Source: Alphaproteobacteria bacterium
Lineage (GTDB): Bacteria; Pseudomonadota; Alphaproteobacteria; Sphingomonadales; Kordiimonadaceae
Direction: 5' to 3'
DNA length: 64,000 nucleotides
NCBI GenBank assembly: GCA_013372975.1
Contig: JABXIS010000008.1
Span: forward strand, 18,666 to 82,665
A program made the position numbers and the translations under genes. A model generated the notes under the pieces. It searched no databases. It was given only the letters and a program-made list of their open reading frames with translations, and was not told where the DNA came from. This document shows positions 17,191 to 25,764 of this stretch, in pieces. Position 1 is the first letter of the stretch. The number at the start of each line of letters is the position of its first letter.

Positions 17191-18459
17191 ATGATTATCA
17201 ATAAACGGGATTTGCTGAAACTTGGTGCGGCTTCAAGTGGTGCATTGGCCCTTGGTGGTGCGTCGGCGTTCGCCTCTGCGGAGAGCGGACCAGGCCTGCA
17301 AAATATCACCGGTTCGGCACAGCCTATCGGGGTTGCGGAACGCAAGGCGCGGGTGGCAAAGGCGCAGGCCTTGATGCAGGAAAAAGGTCTTGATGCCATT
17401 CTCCTGGAGCCCGGCTCTGCGATGCTGTATTTCACCGGCATTCGCTGGTGGCGCAGCGAGCGTTTAACCGCCGTTGTGATCCCGCGCGAGGGTGATATCG
17501 CGGTGGTGACCCCTTATTTTGAAGAACCAAGCGTGCGCGAAAGCATGAGCTTTGGCGACGATGTGCGCACTTGGCACGAACATGAGAGCCCCTTCGAACG
17601 TGTGGCGGGCATTTTGAAGGATCGCGGGCTCAATGCAGGGAAAATCGGGCTTGAGGATACTGTTCGCTATTTTGTGGTTGAAGGGCTCAAGTCAGCCGCT
17701 CCCGATTTTGAGATTGTTTCTGCCCTTGATGTCACACTGGGGTGCAGAATGTATAAGTCCGCCGCTGAAATAGCGCTGATGAAAAAAGCCAACGAGGTCA
17801 CCCTCACGGCTTATTCGCATGTGTGGGGTAATCTGGAAGTGGGCATGACACCTGCTGATATCACGGCCCTGATGGCAAAGGCTCAAGGTGCGCTTGGCGG
17901 CGGCGGTATTTGGAATATGGCCTTGCTTGCAGAAGCAAGCGCTTACCCTCATGGCACCGGCCAGCCGCAGACCTTGAAGGAAGGCGATATCGTCTTGATG
18001 GATTGCGGCTGTAATGTGCATGGCTATCAAAGCGATATCTCCCGCACGTTTGTTTTTGGTGAGCCTACAAAACGCCAGCGCGATGTTTGGAACACGGTTC
18101 GGCGCGGCCAGCAGATCGCGTTTGAAACAGCACAGGTAGGCACGCCAGCGGGAAAGGTGGATGATGCCGTCCGGCGCATGTATGAAGGCCTTGGCTATGG
18201 GCCGGGATATAAAACGCCCGGGCTCAGCCACCGGACCGGGCATGGCATCGGCATGGACGGGCATGAAAGCGTGAATTTCGTGCACGGCGAGGCCACGCCA
18301 CTGGCGCCTGGCATGTGTTTCTCCAACGAGCCAGGGCTTTATATCTATGGCGAGTTTGGTGTCCGGCTTGAGGATTGCATCCATATGACCGAGGCCGGGC
18401 CAGCATGGTTTACTGTGCCGCCAGAAAGCCTCGACAGCCCGATCGGCAGAATGGGGTAA
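17191..18459 (+). CDS. Exported M24 family Xaa-Pro dipeptidase (prolidase/creatinase fold)
   Basis: 422 aa. The N-terminus KRDLLKLGAASSGALALG resembles a Tat signal (KR in place of RR), implying export of a folded metalloenzyme. A creatinase-N domain (about 45-180) precedes the pita-bread domain. All five dimetal ligands are present: D271 and D282 (MDCGCNVHGYQSDISRT), H351 (HRTGHGIG), E380 (SNEPGLY) and E394 (VRLED). The predicted reaction is hydrolysis of Xaa-Pro dipeptides. It is paralogous to the gene at 42567, which shares GCR-KSAAEIALM and HRTGHGIG blocks but has no signal peptide. Confidence 0.88.
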   Translation: MIINKRDLLKLGAASSGALALGGASAFASAESGPGLQNITGSAQPIGVAERKARVAKAQALMQEKGLDAILLEPGSAMLYFTGIRWWRSERLTAVVIPREGDIAVVTPYFEEPSVRESMSFGDDVRTWHEHESPFERVAGILKDRGLNAGKIGLEDTVRYFVVEGLKSAAPDFEIVSALDVTLGCRMYKSAAEIALMKKANEVTLTAYSHVWGNLEVGMTPADITALMAKAQGALGGGGIWNMALLAEASAYPHGTGQPQTLKEGDIVLMDCGCNVHGYQSDISRTFVFGEPTKRQRDVWNTVRRGQQIAFETAQVGTPAGKVDDAVRRMYEGLGYGPGYKTPGLSHRTGHGIGMDGHESVNFVHGEATPLAPGMCFSNEPGLYIYGEFGVRLEDCIHMTEAGPAWFTVPPESLDSPIGRMG

Positions 18460-18619
18460 ACCCGAGTTTATTTAGGCCCGCTATCTTACCTAAATTTTTT
18501 CTAGGTAGCCAAATACCGGGCAAAAGGCCATTCTCACACTTAGTCGACTGGTGATCGGCAAAAACTATATGGGGCGTGCCATTGATGGGGGTGGCACGTC
18601 CCTTATTTTATTCAGCTTA

Positions 18620-18665
18620 TGCTTAAAAAAGAAAGGCCGCAGGCAAGGATGCCCACGGCCTTTGT
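18620..18665 (-). terminator. Terminator of the POT transporter gene
   Basis: On the minus strand AAAGGCCGTGGGC pairs with GCCTGCGGCCTTT around a short loop, followed by CTTTTTT. It lies just past the stop of the peptide transporter. Its A-rich opposite flank gives no U-tract for plus-strand transcripts. Confidence 0.85.
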
Positions 18666-18682
18666 TTCGTTATGCGAATCCA

Positions 18683-20254
18683 CTATTCCGCAGGGGTGGC
18701 CTGCGGCTGAGTGTCATCCTGTTCTTTGATGGATGCAATTTTATATGTCCATTTGCCATAGTGATAGAGGCCGAACGCAGAGATAATGCCCACTGTTGCC
18801 ATGATGTACCAAACAGTACCGATATCATTGGCGGCATAAAGCTGGGCTGTCAGTGCTTCAGTTGTTTGGCCGGTTACCTCGACAAGCTTCTCGAAGGCTT
18901 CACCATTGGGAACAGCAGCAACCTGCTCAGCGCTCCAGCCTTCGCTTTCCAGCATGCGGCGGGAGATCTGCTCTTTTGATGCCAGTTCACCATACAGATA
19001 AAAGCCGACAAAGCTCTCTGTCATCCAACCGATTGCCAGCGGCAGTTGGCTGAAGCCCAGATACATGGCCTTCTTTTGTGGTGGCGCAATATTGCCGATA
19101 TATTCGCTTGATTTCGGGCTGGCGAGCATTTCCCCAAGCGAGAAGATCACAACCGCCAGAACGATGAGCCAGGCGTAGTTGAAGCCACCGAAGATCAAAA
19201 GCGCGCCGGATGCCAGGAAAGTACCAACTGCCATGGAATTGGCAGCTTTCATCTTGGCACTCATGCCGGCAACCCAGAAGCAGATGACCATGATCAGCAT
19301 GGAGTTCAGGTTCACCATACCTTCCGGCATGATGGCTGTACCTTCATTATTCATGGCAAAGAAGCGTTTTGCGAAGGCGCCCGGGCCTTCCTCGCCCCAA
19401 ATATCGCGTACGATAACACTGGTATCAACCCAGTCACGGAAATAGAGCGGTCCGATGTCCCAGAAGATGTAGAGCATGAACCAGAAACCGGAGAACAGAA
19501 CAATATACCAGACAAGTACTGGATTGGAGAGCTCCTGCAGGCTGTCCCGCCACAGCGGTTTTTCGACAATCTCGCCACTTTTTACCTTCGCACGGTGCGC
19601 GAGGCGCTCTTCCTTGCCCACTTCCTTGTAAGTAAGGAGCAGCAGGAAGTTGAGGGAGATGATTGCAGCGCATGCATAGAAAACATAGGCCCATTCAAGC
19701 TGCCGCATATAGGCCGCCAACACTGGCCCAAGGAAGCCGCCGATGTTCACTGTCTGATAGAAAATCCCCCAAGCCATCGAGCTGTTTTGCCGATTGGTTG
19801 ATTTGACGATGGTGCCCTGAATACCGGGTTTGAAAATACCGGTACCAAAAGCAAGAACAACCGCACCAGCCATGAAACCCCAGAAAGTGGGAAAAATGGC
19901 CATCAGCAGATATCCAGCAATTTTTACAACGGTGGATGCAAAGATTGTTTCCTTGTATCCGATCCTGTCAGAGATGCCGCCTGTGAAAACAGGCACAAAG
20001 GTCTGGGTAATCACCCAAACCGTCATAATGATGCCAACCTGCGCTTCAACCAGGCCCAGCCCGCCGTTTGAGACGGCATCGGTCCCATATAGGCCGGCAA
20101 CTTGACGTGTTCCATAAAAGGCAAGGCGTTCGACCATTTCCATGCCGCCGCATATCCAGAAAACATAGGACAGGCTGGCGATCGCGGCGAAGGTGCCAAG
20201 CTGTGGTACGTCTTTGATAGACGTGCTTGTGAGGTCCTTCTCTCCCTCAGACAT
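18683..20254 (-). CDS. POT/PTR family proton-dependent oligopeptide transporter
   Basis: 523-aa inner-membrane MFS protein importing di- and tripeptides with protons. The family marks are the helix-1 region YVFWICGGMEMVERLAFYGTRQV (ExxER-type motif, variant), FGTGIFKPGIQGTIVKS and MAWGIFYQTVNIGGFLGP (the FYxxIN-like signature). A periplasmic insertion of about 40 residues precedes the last membrane helices. The ATG at 20254 follows AAGGGGAAAG; the frame is open to 20320 without further homology. Monocistronic with its own terminator, next to the exported dipeptidase gene. Confidence 0.92.
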   Translation of the reverse strand: MSEGEKDLTSTSIKDVPQLGTFAAIASLSYVFWICGGMEMVERLAFYGTRQVAGLYGTDAVSNGGLGLVEAQVGIIMTVWVITQTFVPVFTGGISDRIGYKETIFASTVVKIAGYLLMAIFPTFWGFMAGAVVLAFGTGIFKPGIQGTIVKSTNRQNSSMAWGIFYQTVNIGGFLGPVLAAYMRQLEWAYVFYACAAIISLNFLLLLTYKEVGKEERLAHRAKVKSGEIVEKPLWRDSLQELSNPVLVWYIVLFSGFWFMLYIFWDIGPLYFRDWVDTSVIVRDIWGEEGPGAFAKRFFAMNNEGTAIMPEGMVNLNSMLIMVICFWVAGMSAKMKAANSMAVGTFLASGALLIFGGFNYAWLIVLAVVIFSLGEMLASPKSSEYIGNIAPPQKKAMYLGFSQLPLAIGWMTESFVGFYLYGELASKEQISRRMLESEGWSAEQVAAVPNGEAFEKLVEVTGQTTEALTAQLYAANDIGTVWYIMATVGIISAFGLYHYGKWTYKIASIKEQDDTQPQATPAE

Positions 20255-20442
20255 TTCTTTCCCCTTTATCTTGTTGGGCACTTTTTCTTTTTTGGCAGCC
20301 TCCCAAGCTGCGTGCCACACTCCAAACTGCGGCGCATTAGGGCGCAGAAGGACTAGGGGGTCAATGGCTATCCGGTAAACGGCTGTTTTTCTGCGATAAA
20401 AAGAAAGCGGACAGGTGCAGTGACAGGGAATTTTTTAGCATG

Positions 20443-20473
20443 CTTTTGGGAGCGACTTTCGCCCCCAAAAGCG
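20443..20473 (-). terminator. Stem-loop after the secreted unknown gene
   Basis: GCTTTTGGG...CCCAAAAGC with further GC pairs inside forms a long stem eight bases after the stop at 20481. There is no clean T-run, so termination is inferred from position and stem strength. Confidence 0.5.
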
Positions 20474-20480
20474 AACTGGA

Positions 20481-21470
20481 TCAATATCCCATTGTGAATT
20501 CAATGGTTTCGATTTCGGCGTTGCCATCGAAAACTTGTTCAGAACGAATGGTGCCGGATGATGGCAGGCCCGTTTTCATGTCGAGGACATACTCGGCCTG
20601 ACGTGTCAGTTTCAGGTTGCGGTATTTTTCAACCAATGCATCAACGGCGGCTTCCTTTGCGGGCCCATGTTGTTCCATCAACATGGTTTTCAGGCGACCT
20701 AGAAATGCCTGATATTCCTCGTCGTTCAGATTCTGGTCCAGACTGATAACGGCTTCGCCTTTTTCCTCGTCGATGCTGACGACCGCCCAGCTATCGATGG
20801 TATGAAACGTTGCCTGACCCGGCTCGAAGTATCGGGTGGTGTTGAATTCGGTGTAATAGTCAAGATAGAGCGAGCGCCCCGTGCCGTAGAAAATCAGTTG
20901 ACCCTGTTCCAGAACTTTTGGCCCAAGCGCTTCCTCATCTTCGGGGAATTCTTCCAAAAATGCCTGCTCCGTAGCGGCGAGAACATTGGCTTCTTGCTCC
21001 TTACCGAGCTTGTTGGCCTTGGCGTATTTTTTCGCCCACTTCATGAGGCTTTTGCGAGCCTTCTTCACCATGGCCTTGATGTCTTTCGACCGAGTCAGTT
21101 CCAAAGGATAGCCAGTTGCATCCGCTGCATATTCGTATGTAACCCCTGTCGCTGCTGCACCGATTTGCGCGACAAGCTCCTCGAAAAGAGGTGGCAGGCC
21201 ATCAGTTTTTACAAGCTCGGAATCGACGGACTTGTAGCGGTAAATTACTTGATCGCCTTTTTGTTTAAGCGGCGTCAATACCACAGTCTCGTTTCCGGAA
21301 ACGTGCGCCGGCCCGTTTTGCATGGTGTAAGTTGTGTTCAATGTAATCGGTTTTTTCATCTCAACGATGAAAGGAAACTCAATTGTCTCTGCCGTTTCTT
21401 CTTCCTGTGCGAAAGCCGAATGAATGCCAGAAGAGAACAGCAGCAAGGCTGCTAACAGGATTTTTTTCAT
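20481..21470 (-). CDS. Secreted protein of unknown function
   Basis: 329 aa, family not recognised. A clear signal peptide (MKKILLAALLLFSSGIHSAFA-) is followed by a mature region mixing beta-strand-rich stretches (ITLNTTYTMQNGP, GQLIFYGTGRSLYLDYYTEF) with a Lys-rich helix near 130-155 (MVKKARKSLMKWAKKYAKAN). No lipobox, catalytic motif or membrane anchor. Probably periplasmic. It stands alone, divergent from the PAS gene and followed by a strong stem-loop. Confidence 0.7.
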   Translation of the reverse strand: MKKILLAALLLFSSGIHSAFAQEEETAETIEFPFIVEMKKPITLNTTYTMQNGPAHVSGNETVVLTPLKQKGDQVIYRYKSVDSELVKTDGLPPLFEELVAQIGAAATGVTYEYAADATGYPLELTRSKDIKAMVKKARKSLMKWAKKYAKANKLGKEQEANVLAATEQAFLEEFPEDEEALGPKVLEQGQLIFYGTGRSLYLDYYTEFNTTRYFEPGQATFHTIDSWAVVSIDEEKGEAVISLDQNLNDEEYQAFLGRLKTMLMEQHGPAKEAAVDALVEKYRNLKLTRQAEYVLDMKTGLPSSGTIRSEQVFDGNAEIETIEFTMGY

Positions 21471-21647
21471 GTAAAATTCGCCGAGATGTCGGCGCCCCCA
21501 AAAGGTGTAATTAGTATGCGCGGTACATATACGACGGTTCAGGCCAACTGCAACATGCTATTGAACTGCAACAGCCGATTCTGTCATTAACCATTCCGTG
21601 ATTGTCACGCGCTAGAATGGCCTCGATGCCAGACTAGGAGCAAGCAA

Positions 21648-22184
21648 ATGTCTTCCTTCCAGGACACGGAAGAGATCGCCGAACGTATCCAAAAGGGTTT
21701 GCCCGGATTTACGATCCACGATGTGGATGGGTTCCGTGCCACGGATCGGAAAATTGCACGTGTGCTTTCTTACTTTGACGAAAGGACTGGCGGTAAAAGG
21801 CTACCGAGCAGGACTGATATATCACCCCGCGAACTGACAGACCTTTTGCCAAACGTGGTGATGCTTACGGTTGTGCGGGACGATGCCGGCGCTATTTGCG
21901 ATGCGGTTCTTACACTTATGGGTACGTCGGTTGTAGAATTTTACGGTGAATATTCCGGTCGTAGCATTTTTGAACATCCAGCCCCGCAGGTGGGCGAACG
22001 AATCATGATGTCGATGCGGGAATCAGAACGACGCAGGGCTCCTGTAGTTGGTGAAGCGTATCAGCTTTCGGAAGAAAAAAACCACCTGCGTGTTACCATT
22101 CTGTATGTACCGCTCGAGGAAGAAAGTGGTCAGATTGAGCGATTTTTCCTGCTCACGCAGGTGCGTTCAAACGTATCAGGATAG
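21648..22184 (+). CDS. PAS_5-type single PAS-domain protein
   Basis: 178 aa with one PAS_5-like domain, a family common in alphaproteobacteria. Typical blocks: LPSRTDISPRELTDLLPNVVML, then a strand-rich core ending LYVPLEEESGQIERFFLL. No output domain, signal peptide or membrane helix, so it would sense or relay as a stand-alone cytosolic module. AGGAGCAAGCAA precedes the ATG. It lies 160 bases upstream of the response regulator/kinase pair on the same strand and may feed into that system. Confidence 0.75.
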   Translation: MSSFQDTEEIAERIQKGLPGFTIHDVDGFRATDRKIARVLSYFDERTGGKRLPSRTDISPRELTDLLPNVVMLTVVRDDAGAICDAVLTLMGTSVVEFYGEYSGRSIFEHPAPQVGERIMMSMRESERRRAPVVGEAYQLSEEKNHLRVTILYVPLEEESGQIERFFLLTQVRSNVSG

Positions 22185-22347
22185 GGGCGATTGCAATTAA
22201 CCTTCCATAAAAGGGTTTGTGCCATGATGAAGCCCATAGATTGTAAAACAGTTTTCTCGTTGTAAGTGTCAGGGCACTGTAGGGGGGCGAACAGTCGTTT
22301 CCTTCCGCATTGTCAAAAAGCATCTGATGCATAGCCGGAGACGCCGG

Positions 22348-23943
22348 GTGGACGACGACTATTTGGTTCTTGAAGACGATGATGAAGAATTAATCATCAT
22401 AGATGATGACGCAGAAGGCTCTGCACCATCGACATGCTGTTGGAAAATACTGATTGTTGATGACGAGCCGGACGTGCATGTAGCCACCAAGCTTGCGCTC
22501 AAGGGGTTCCAGTTTGATGGCAGGCCGCTTGAATTTCTGGAAGCGCTGTCGGGTGAAACTGCCCGTGAAATCCTGAAAAAAGAAAATGATATTGCGATCA
22601 TCCTCCTTGATGTGGTGATGGAAAGCGATGACGCTGGCCTCAATCTGGTGGATTTCATTCGCAACGAGCTCAAAAATTCCATGGTGCGGATTGTCCTCAG
22701 AACCGGGCAGCCGGGGCAGGCGCCCGAACGTGATGTGATCGTCAGGTACGATATCAACGACTATAAGGAAAAGACGGACCTGTCGGCGACCAAGCTTTTT
22801 ACCTTGATGTACGCCACGCTTCGAAGTTACCGCGATATCAACATCATTGAAGCCAGCAGACGCGGCCTTGTGCGGGTGATCGATTCGTCGGCTGAAATGT
22901 TCAAGGAACAGTTTCTGGATAATTTCGCCAGTGGTGTCCTGAAGCAGGTTTCATCGCTGGTTGCGGGGGGCCGGGATGTTGCCTTTTCGCTTGAGGATGC
23001 CGCCGCAGCAACACACGACAAGAAAGAAATGACGCTCGTTGCGGGTACAGGGCGTTTTGCCAAAAGTGTTGGGCTTTCTGCCTGGGATCATTTCCCGCCT
23101 CGTGTTGCCGCCGCCATTGAAGAACACCGCGAACGCGGCCGAGGCGAATATGGCTTCTGGGTGGATGGCTCCTACATCGGCATGGTGGTAGGCAACAGTG
23201 GCCGTGCCAGCATCCTGTATCTTGTGGGGGAGGGTCGCCCCGCCGAGATCGACACTCATCTTATCCAGATATTTGTGCGCAATGTGCTTATTGCCGTCGA
23301 AAACCTGTATCTCAGAAATGCCCTGATCGATACCCAGCGCGAGGTTGTCTACCGGTTGGCACAGGCTGTGGAAACCAGAAGCAAGGAAACGGGCAATCAC
23401 GTCAAACGTGTGGCCGAACTTTCGAAGCTTATGGGGCTTGAGATGGGTATGAACGAACGGGACGCTGAAACGTTCCGGTTGGCTTCGCCCTTACATGATA
23501 TAGGCAAGATCGGTATTCCTGATGCCATCCTCAACAAACCCGGAAAGCTGACCGATGAGGAATTTCATGTGATGCGAACCCATGCGCAGCTTGGGTACGA
23601 TATTCTCAAACATTCCGATCGGGAACTTCTCCAGATTGCTGCTTCTCTGGCATATGAACACCACGAAAAATGGGATGGTAGCGGTTATCCAAATGGCCTG
23701 AAGGGGACCGAAATCTCCCTCGTTGGCCGCATCACAGCTCTTGCCGACGTTTATGACGCGCTCGTCTCTGAGCGTTGCTACAAAAAACCGTGGCCGGAAG
23801 AGAAGGTACATGCATTGCTGCGGGACGAAAGAGGCAAACATTTTGATCCCAAGCTTATTGATGCCTTCTTCAAACGCATGGATGATGTGCGAGAAATTTA
23901 TGCCAAATATGCAGATGAACCTGAAGGTGGAGCGGCAGGCTGA
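22348..23943 (+). CDS. Response regulator: receiver, DUF3369 and HD-GYP c-di-GMP phosphodiesterase
   Basis: About 530 aa. An unusually acidic N-terminal tail (runs of Asp/Glu) precedes a receiver domain (ILIVDDEPDVH acidic pocket, phospho-acceptor in ILLDVVME, conserved Lys in YDINDYKEKTD), a central DUF3369 domain and a C-terminal HD-GYP domain (LHDIGKIGIPD, HHEKWDGSGYPNG). The output would be hydrolysis of cyclic-di-GMP. The ATG at 22327 is possible, but the GTG at 22348 has GGAG at correct spacing. Its last base overlaps the kinase start (TGATG), so the kinase is the likely partner. Confidence 0.92.
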   Translation: MDDDYLVLEDDDEELIIIDDDAEGSAPSTCCWKILIVDDEPDVHVATKLALKGFQFDGRPLEFLEALSGETAREILKKENDIAIILLDVVMESDDAGLNLVDFIRNELKNSMVRIVLRTGQPGQAPERDVIVRYDINDYKEKTDLSATKLFTLMYATLRSYRDINIIEASRRGLVRVIDSSAEMFKEQFLDNFASGVLKQVSSLVAGGRDVAFSLEDAAAATHDKKEMTLVAGTGRFAKSVGLSAWDHFPPRVAAAIEEHRERGRGEYGFWVDGSYIGMVVGNSGRASILYLVGEGRPAEIDTHLIQIFVRNVLIAVENLYLRNALIDTQREVVYRLAQAVETRSKETGNHVKRVAELSKLMGLEMGMNERDAETFRLASPLHDIGKIGIPDAILNKPGKLTDEEFHVMRTHAQLGYDILKHSDRELLQIAASLAYEHHEKWDGSGYPNGLKGTEISLVGRITALADVYDALVSERCYKKPWPEEKVHALLRDERGKHFDPKLIDAFFKRMDDVREIYAKYADEPEGGAAG

Positions 23944-25700
23944 TGTTGCCGCGCGATCCGAACGAAGGGCAGTTATCCCCGTCGGCGGTTGCCTATCTGG
24001 TTTATGGTGCTGACGGCAAACTCCTCAGTTTCAATGAACGCCTGCGGGAACTTTTCCCAGGTTTTGCCAATGATCACATGATCGGCAAAAGCAGGGACGA
24101 AGTGCGCGCGCTCCTCAGCGAAAGTGAGCCCGCAGCAGGGGAAGCGCTGGACCATCTAAACAAGCTTAATGACCAGCATACGTTTCTGACATCGGAAATG
24201 GGGGTCTTCGAGTTTGGCGAGGGTCGCTATTGCGCGCTGGATGATTTGCCTCTGCCTGACGGTGGTACGCTGACATTGGTGCGCGATCTGTCAGAGAAAA
24301 AAAGAAGCCTCGATTCAATCGCCCGGCTTGAGCAGGCGATCTCGCAGCTTGCCAACGAAGAAGCCATCTATAATGGGACCAAGGACCGGGCCTATCTGAT
24401 CATGACAGAAGTAGCCTGCCACGCCCTTGAGGCCACGCGTACAGACATCTGGCTTATGAATGTGGATGGAACGGCACTTTACCCGCAAGAGTCTTTTTGG
24501 GCCCCTACAGGTGAACATGTGGAACTGAACAGGGTTGATCAGGCCGATACCCCTGATTTGTTTGAAAAGCTGAAGGCTGGTGACCCCATAAATGTACCTG
24601 ACACCACAGAGGCCACTTTCCTTAAAGGTGTGCGGGCGGGCACAGAAGATATGGCGGAAATGAAATCCCTGCTGATTGTACCCATTATGCGGGGGCCAAG
24701 GGTTGTGGGAGCAATCGCGGTTGCTGAAGAACAGGAAAATCGTGTTTGGGATCATAGCGAAATCGCCTTCGTCTCATACCTGTGTGACCTGATCCTCCGG
24801 ATGTTGGAAGCGCACGACAGGCAGGTGGCCGAAGAGGGGTTGCGGGGCTTCAATGAATTGCTTGAGATGAAAGTCAAAAAGCGTACCCAGGATCTGGAAG
24901 AAACGCTTGAAACCCTCAAGTTGGCACAGGAAGAACTTGTCCGGTCTGAGAAGATGGCCTCCCTTGGCGGATTGGTTGCCGGCGTGGCACATGAGATCAA
25001 CACGCCGCTTGGGGTTGCGCTTACCAGCATCACCCATATGGCTGGGGCTTGTGACGAATTCAAATCGGTGGTGGAAAGCGGAAAAATCCGAAAATCTGAC
25101 CTTGTGAGTTTTATGGAGACTGCCGATGAAGCCACGCTCGTGGTGCAGCGCAATCTGGACCGGGCGGCCCACCTGATTCGAAGCTTCAAGATGGTGGCAG
25201 TTGATCAGTCTGCCGATGACACGCGGCAGATTGATGTGGGTGACTATATTGGCGAAATTGTAGACAGCCTGATCCCGACACTTAGGAAAAAAGGGGTGAA
25301 GGTGTCAGCGGAAGCCACAGGGAAACTGGTTGTGAACACAGTGCCGGGTGATCTTTCCCATATTCTGACAAATCTGATCATGAACGCCACCCTGCACGCC
25401 TTCGCCGACGATGTTGCGCGGCCAGAGAAAGCAATTTGCGTATCCGCAAAAAGGCTGAAGACAAGAATTCGGCTGGAGGTGGCCGATAATGGGCGCGGTA
25501 TTCCCGAGGATATCAGGGAAAAGATTTTTGAACCTTTCTTTACCACAGCACGCGGTTCGGGCGGATCGGGCCTTGGGCTCAATATCGTCTATAATACCGT
25601 TTACCAAAAACTGGGCGGCACCATCGAGGTGAAAGAAGCTGAGGGCGGCGGCACACGTTTCTGCATCCATCTGCCAGTTCAGGAAGAAACGGTTGTCTAA
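23943..25700 (+). CDS. Soluble sensor histidine kinase (PAS, GAF, HisKA, HATPase)
   Basis: 585 aa without membrane helices or signal peptide. Order: PAS-like domain (about 15-120), GAF domain (about 135-290), coiled linker with [19 protein letters not shown], dimerisation domain with the phospho-acceptor His in [13 protein letters not shown], and an ATPase domain with N-box ([11 protein letters not shown]), G1 ([12 protein letters not shown]) and G2 (GSGLGLNIV). A cytosolic signal is implied. It is translationally coupled to the HD-GYP regulator, suggesting a dedicated two-component system lowering c-di-GMP in response to an internal cue. Confidence 0.93.
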   Translation: MLPRDPNEGQLSPSAVAYLVYGADGKLLSFNERLRELFPGFANDHMIGKSRDEVRALLSESEPAAGEALDHLNKLNDQHTFLTSEMGVFEFGEGRYCALDDLPLPDGGTLTLVRDLSEKKRSLDSIARLEQAISQLANEEAIYNGTKDRAYLIMTEVACHALEATRTDIWLMNVDGTALYPQESFWAPTGEHVELNRVDQADTPDLFEKLKAGDPINVPDTTEATFLKGVRAGTEDMAEMKSLLIVPIMRGPRVVGAIAVAEEQENRVWDHSEIAFVSYLCDLILRMLEAHDRQVAEEGLRGFNELLEMKVKKRTQDLEETLETLKLAQEELVRSEKMASLGGLVAGVAHEINTPLGVALTSITHMAGACDEFKSVVESGKIRKSDLVSFMETADEATLVVQRNLDRAAHLIRSFKMVAVDQSADDTRQIDVGDYIGEIVDSLIPTLRKKGVKVSAEATGKLVVNTVPGDLSHILTNLIMNATLHAFADDVARPEKAICVSAKRLKTRIRLEVADNGRGIPEDIREKIFEPFFTTARGSGGSGLGLNIVYNTVYQKLGGTIEVKEAEGGGTRFCIHLPVQEETVV

Positions 25701-25713
25701 AAGAGACATAGGC

Positions 25714-25741
25714 ATAAAAAATGGCGCCCTCAGGCGCCATT
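25714..25741 (-). terminator. Terminator between convergent kinase and M49-like genes
   Basis: AATGGCGCC-CTCA-GGCGCCATT is a perfect 9-bp stem with a four-base loop. The A-run at 25715-25720 gives a T-run for minus-strand transcripts, so it chiefly ends the peptidase operon and may also stop the kinase transcript. Confidence 0.88.
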
Positions 25742-25764
25742 GCTAGTCCCCAATCCGATCAGGA

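Noticed and set aside
17191..17280. Classical twin-arginine signal on the exported M24 dipeptidase
   Set aside because: Only a KR variant is present, so Tat export is mentioned as likely rather than claimed as a separate feature.
18487..18507. TACCTA/TAGGTA repeat with T-rich loop after the exported M24 gene
   Set aside because: The T-run is in the loop rather than after the stem, so it is not a usual terminator; too weak to annotate.
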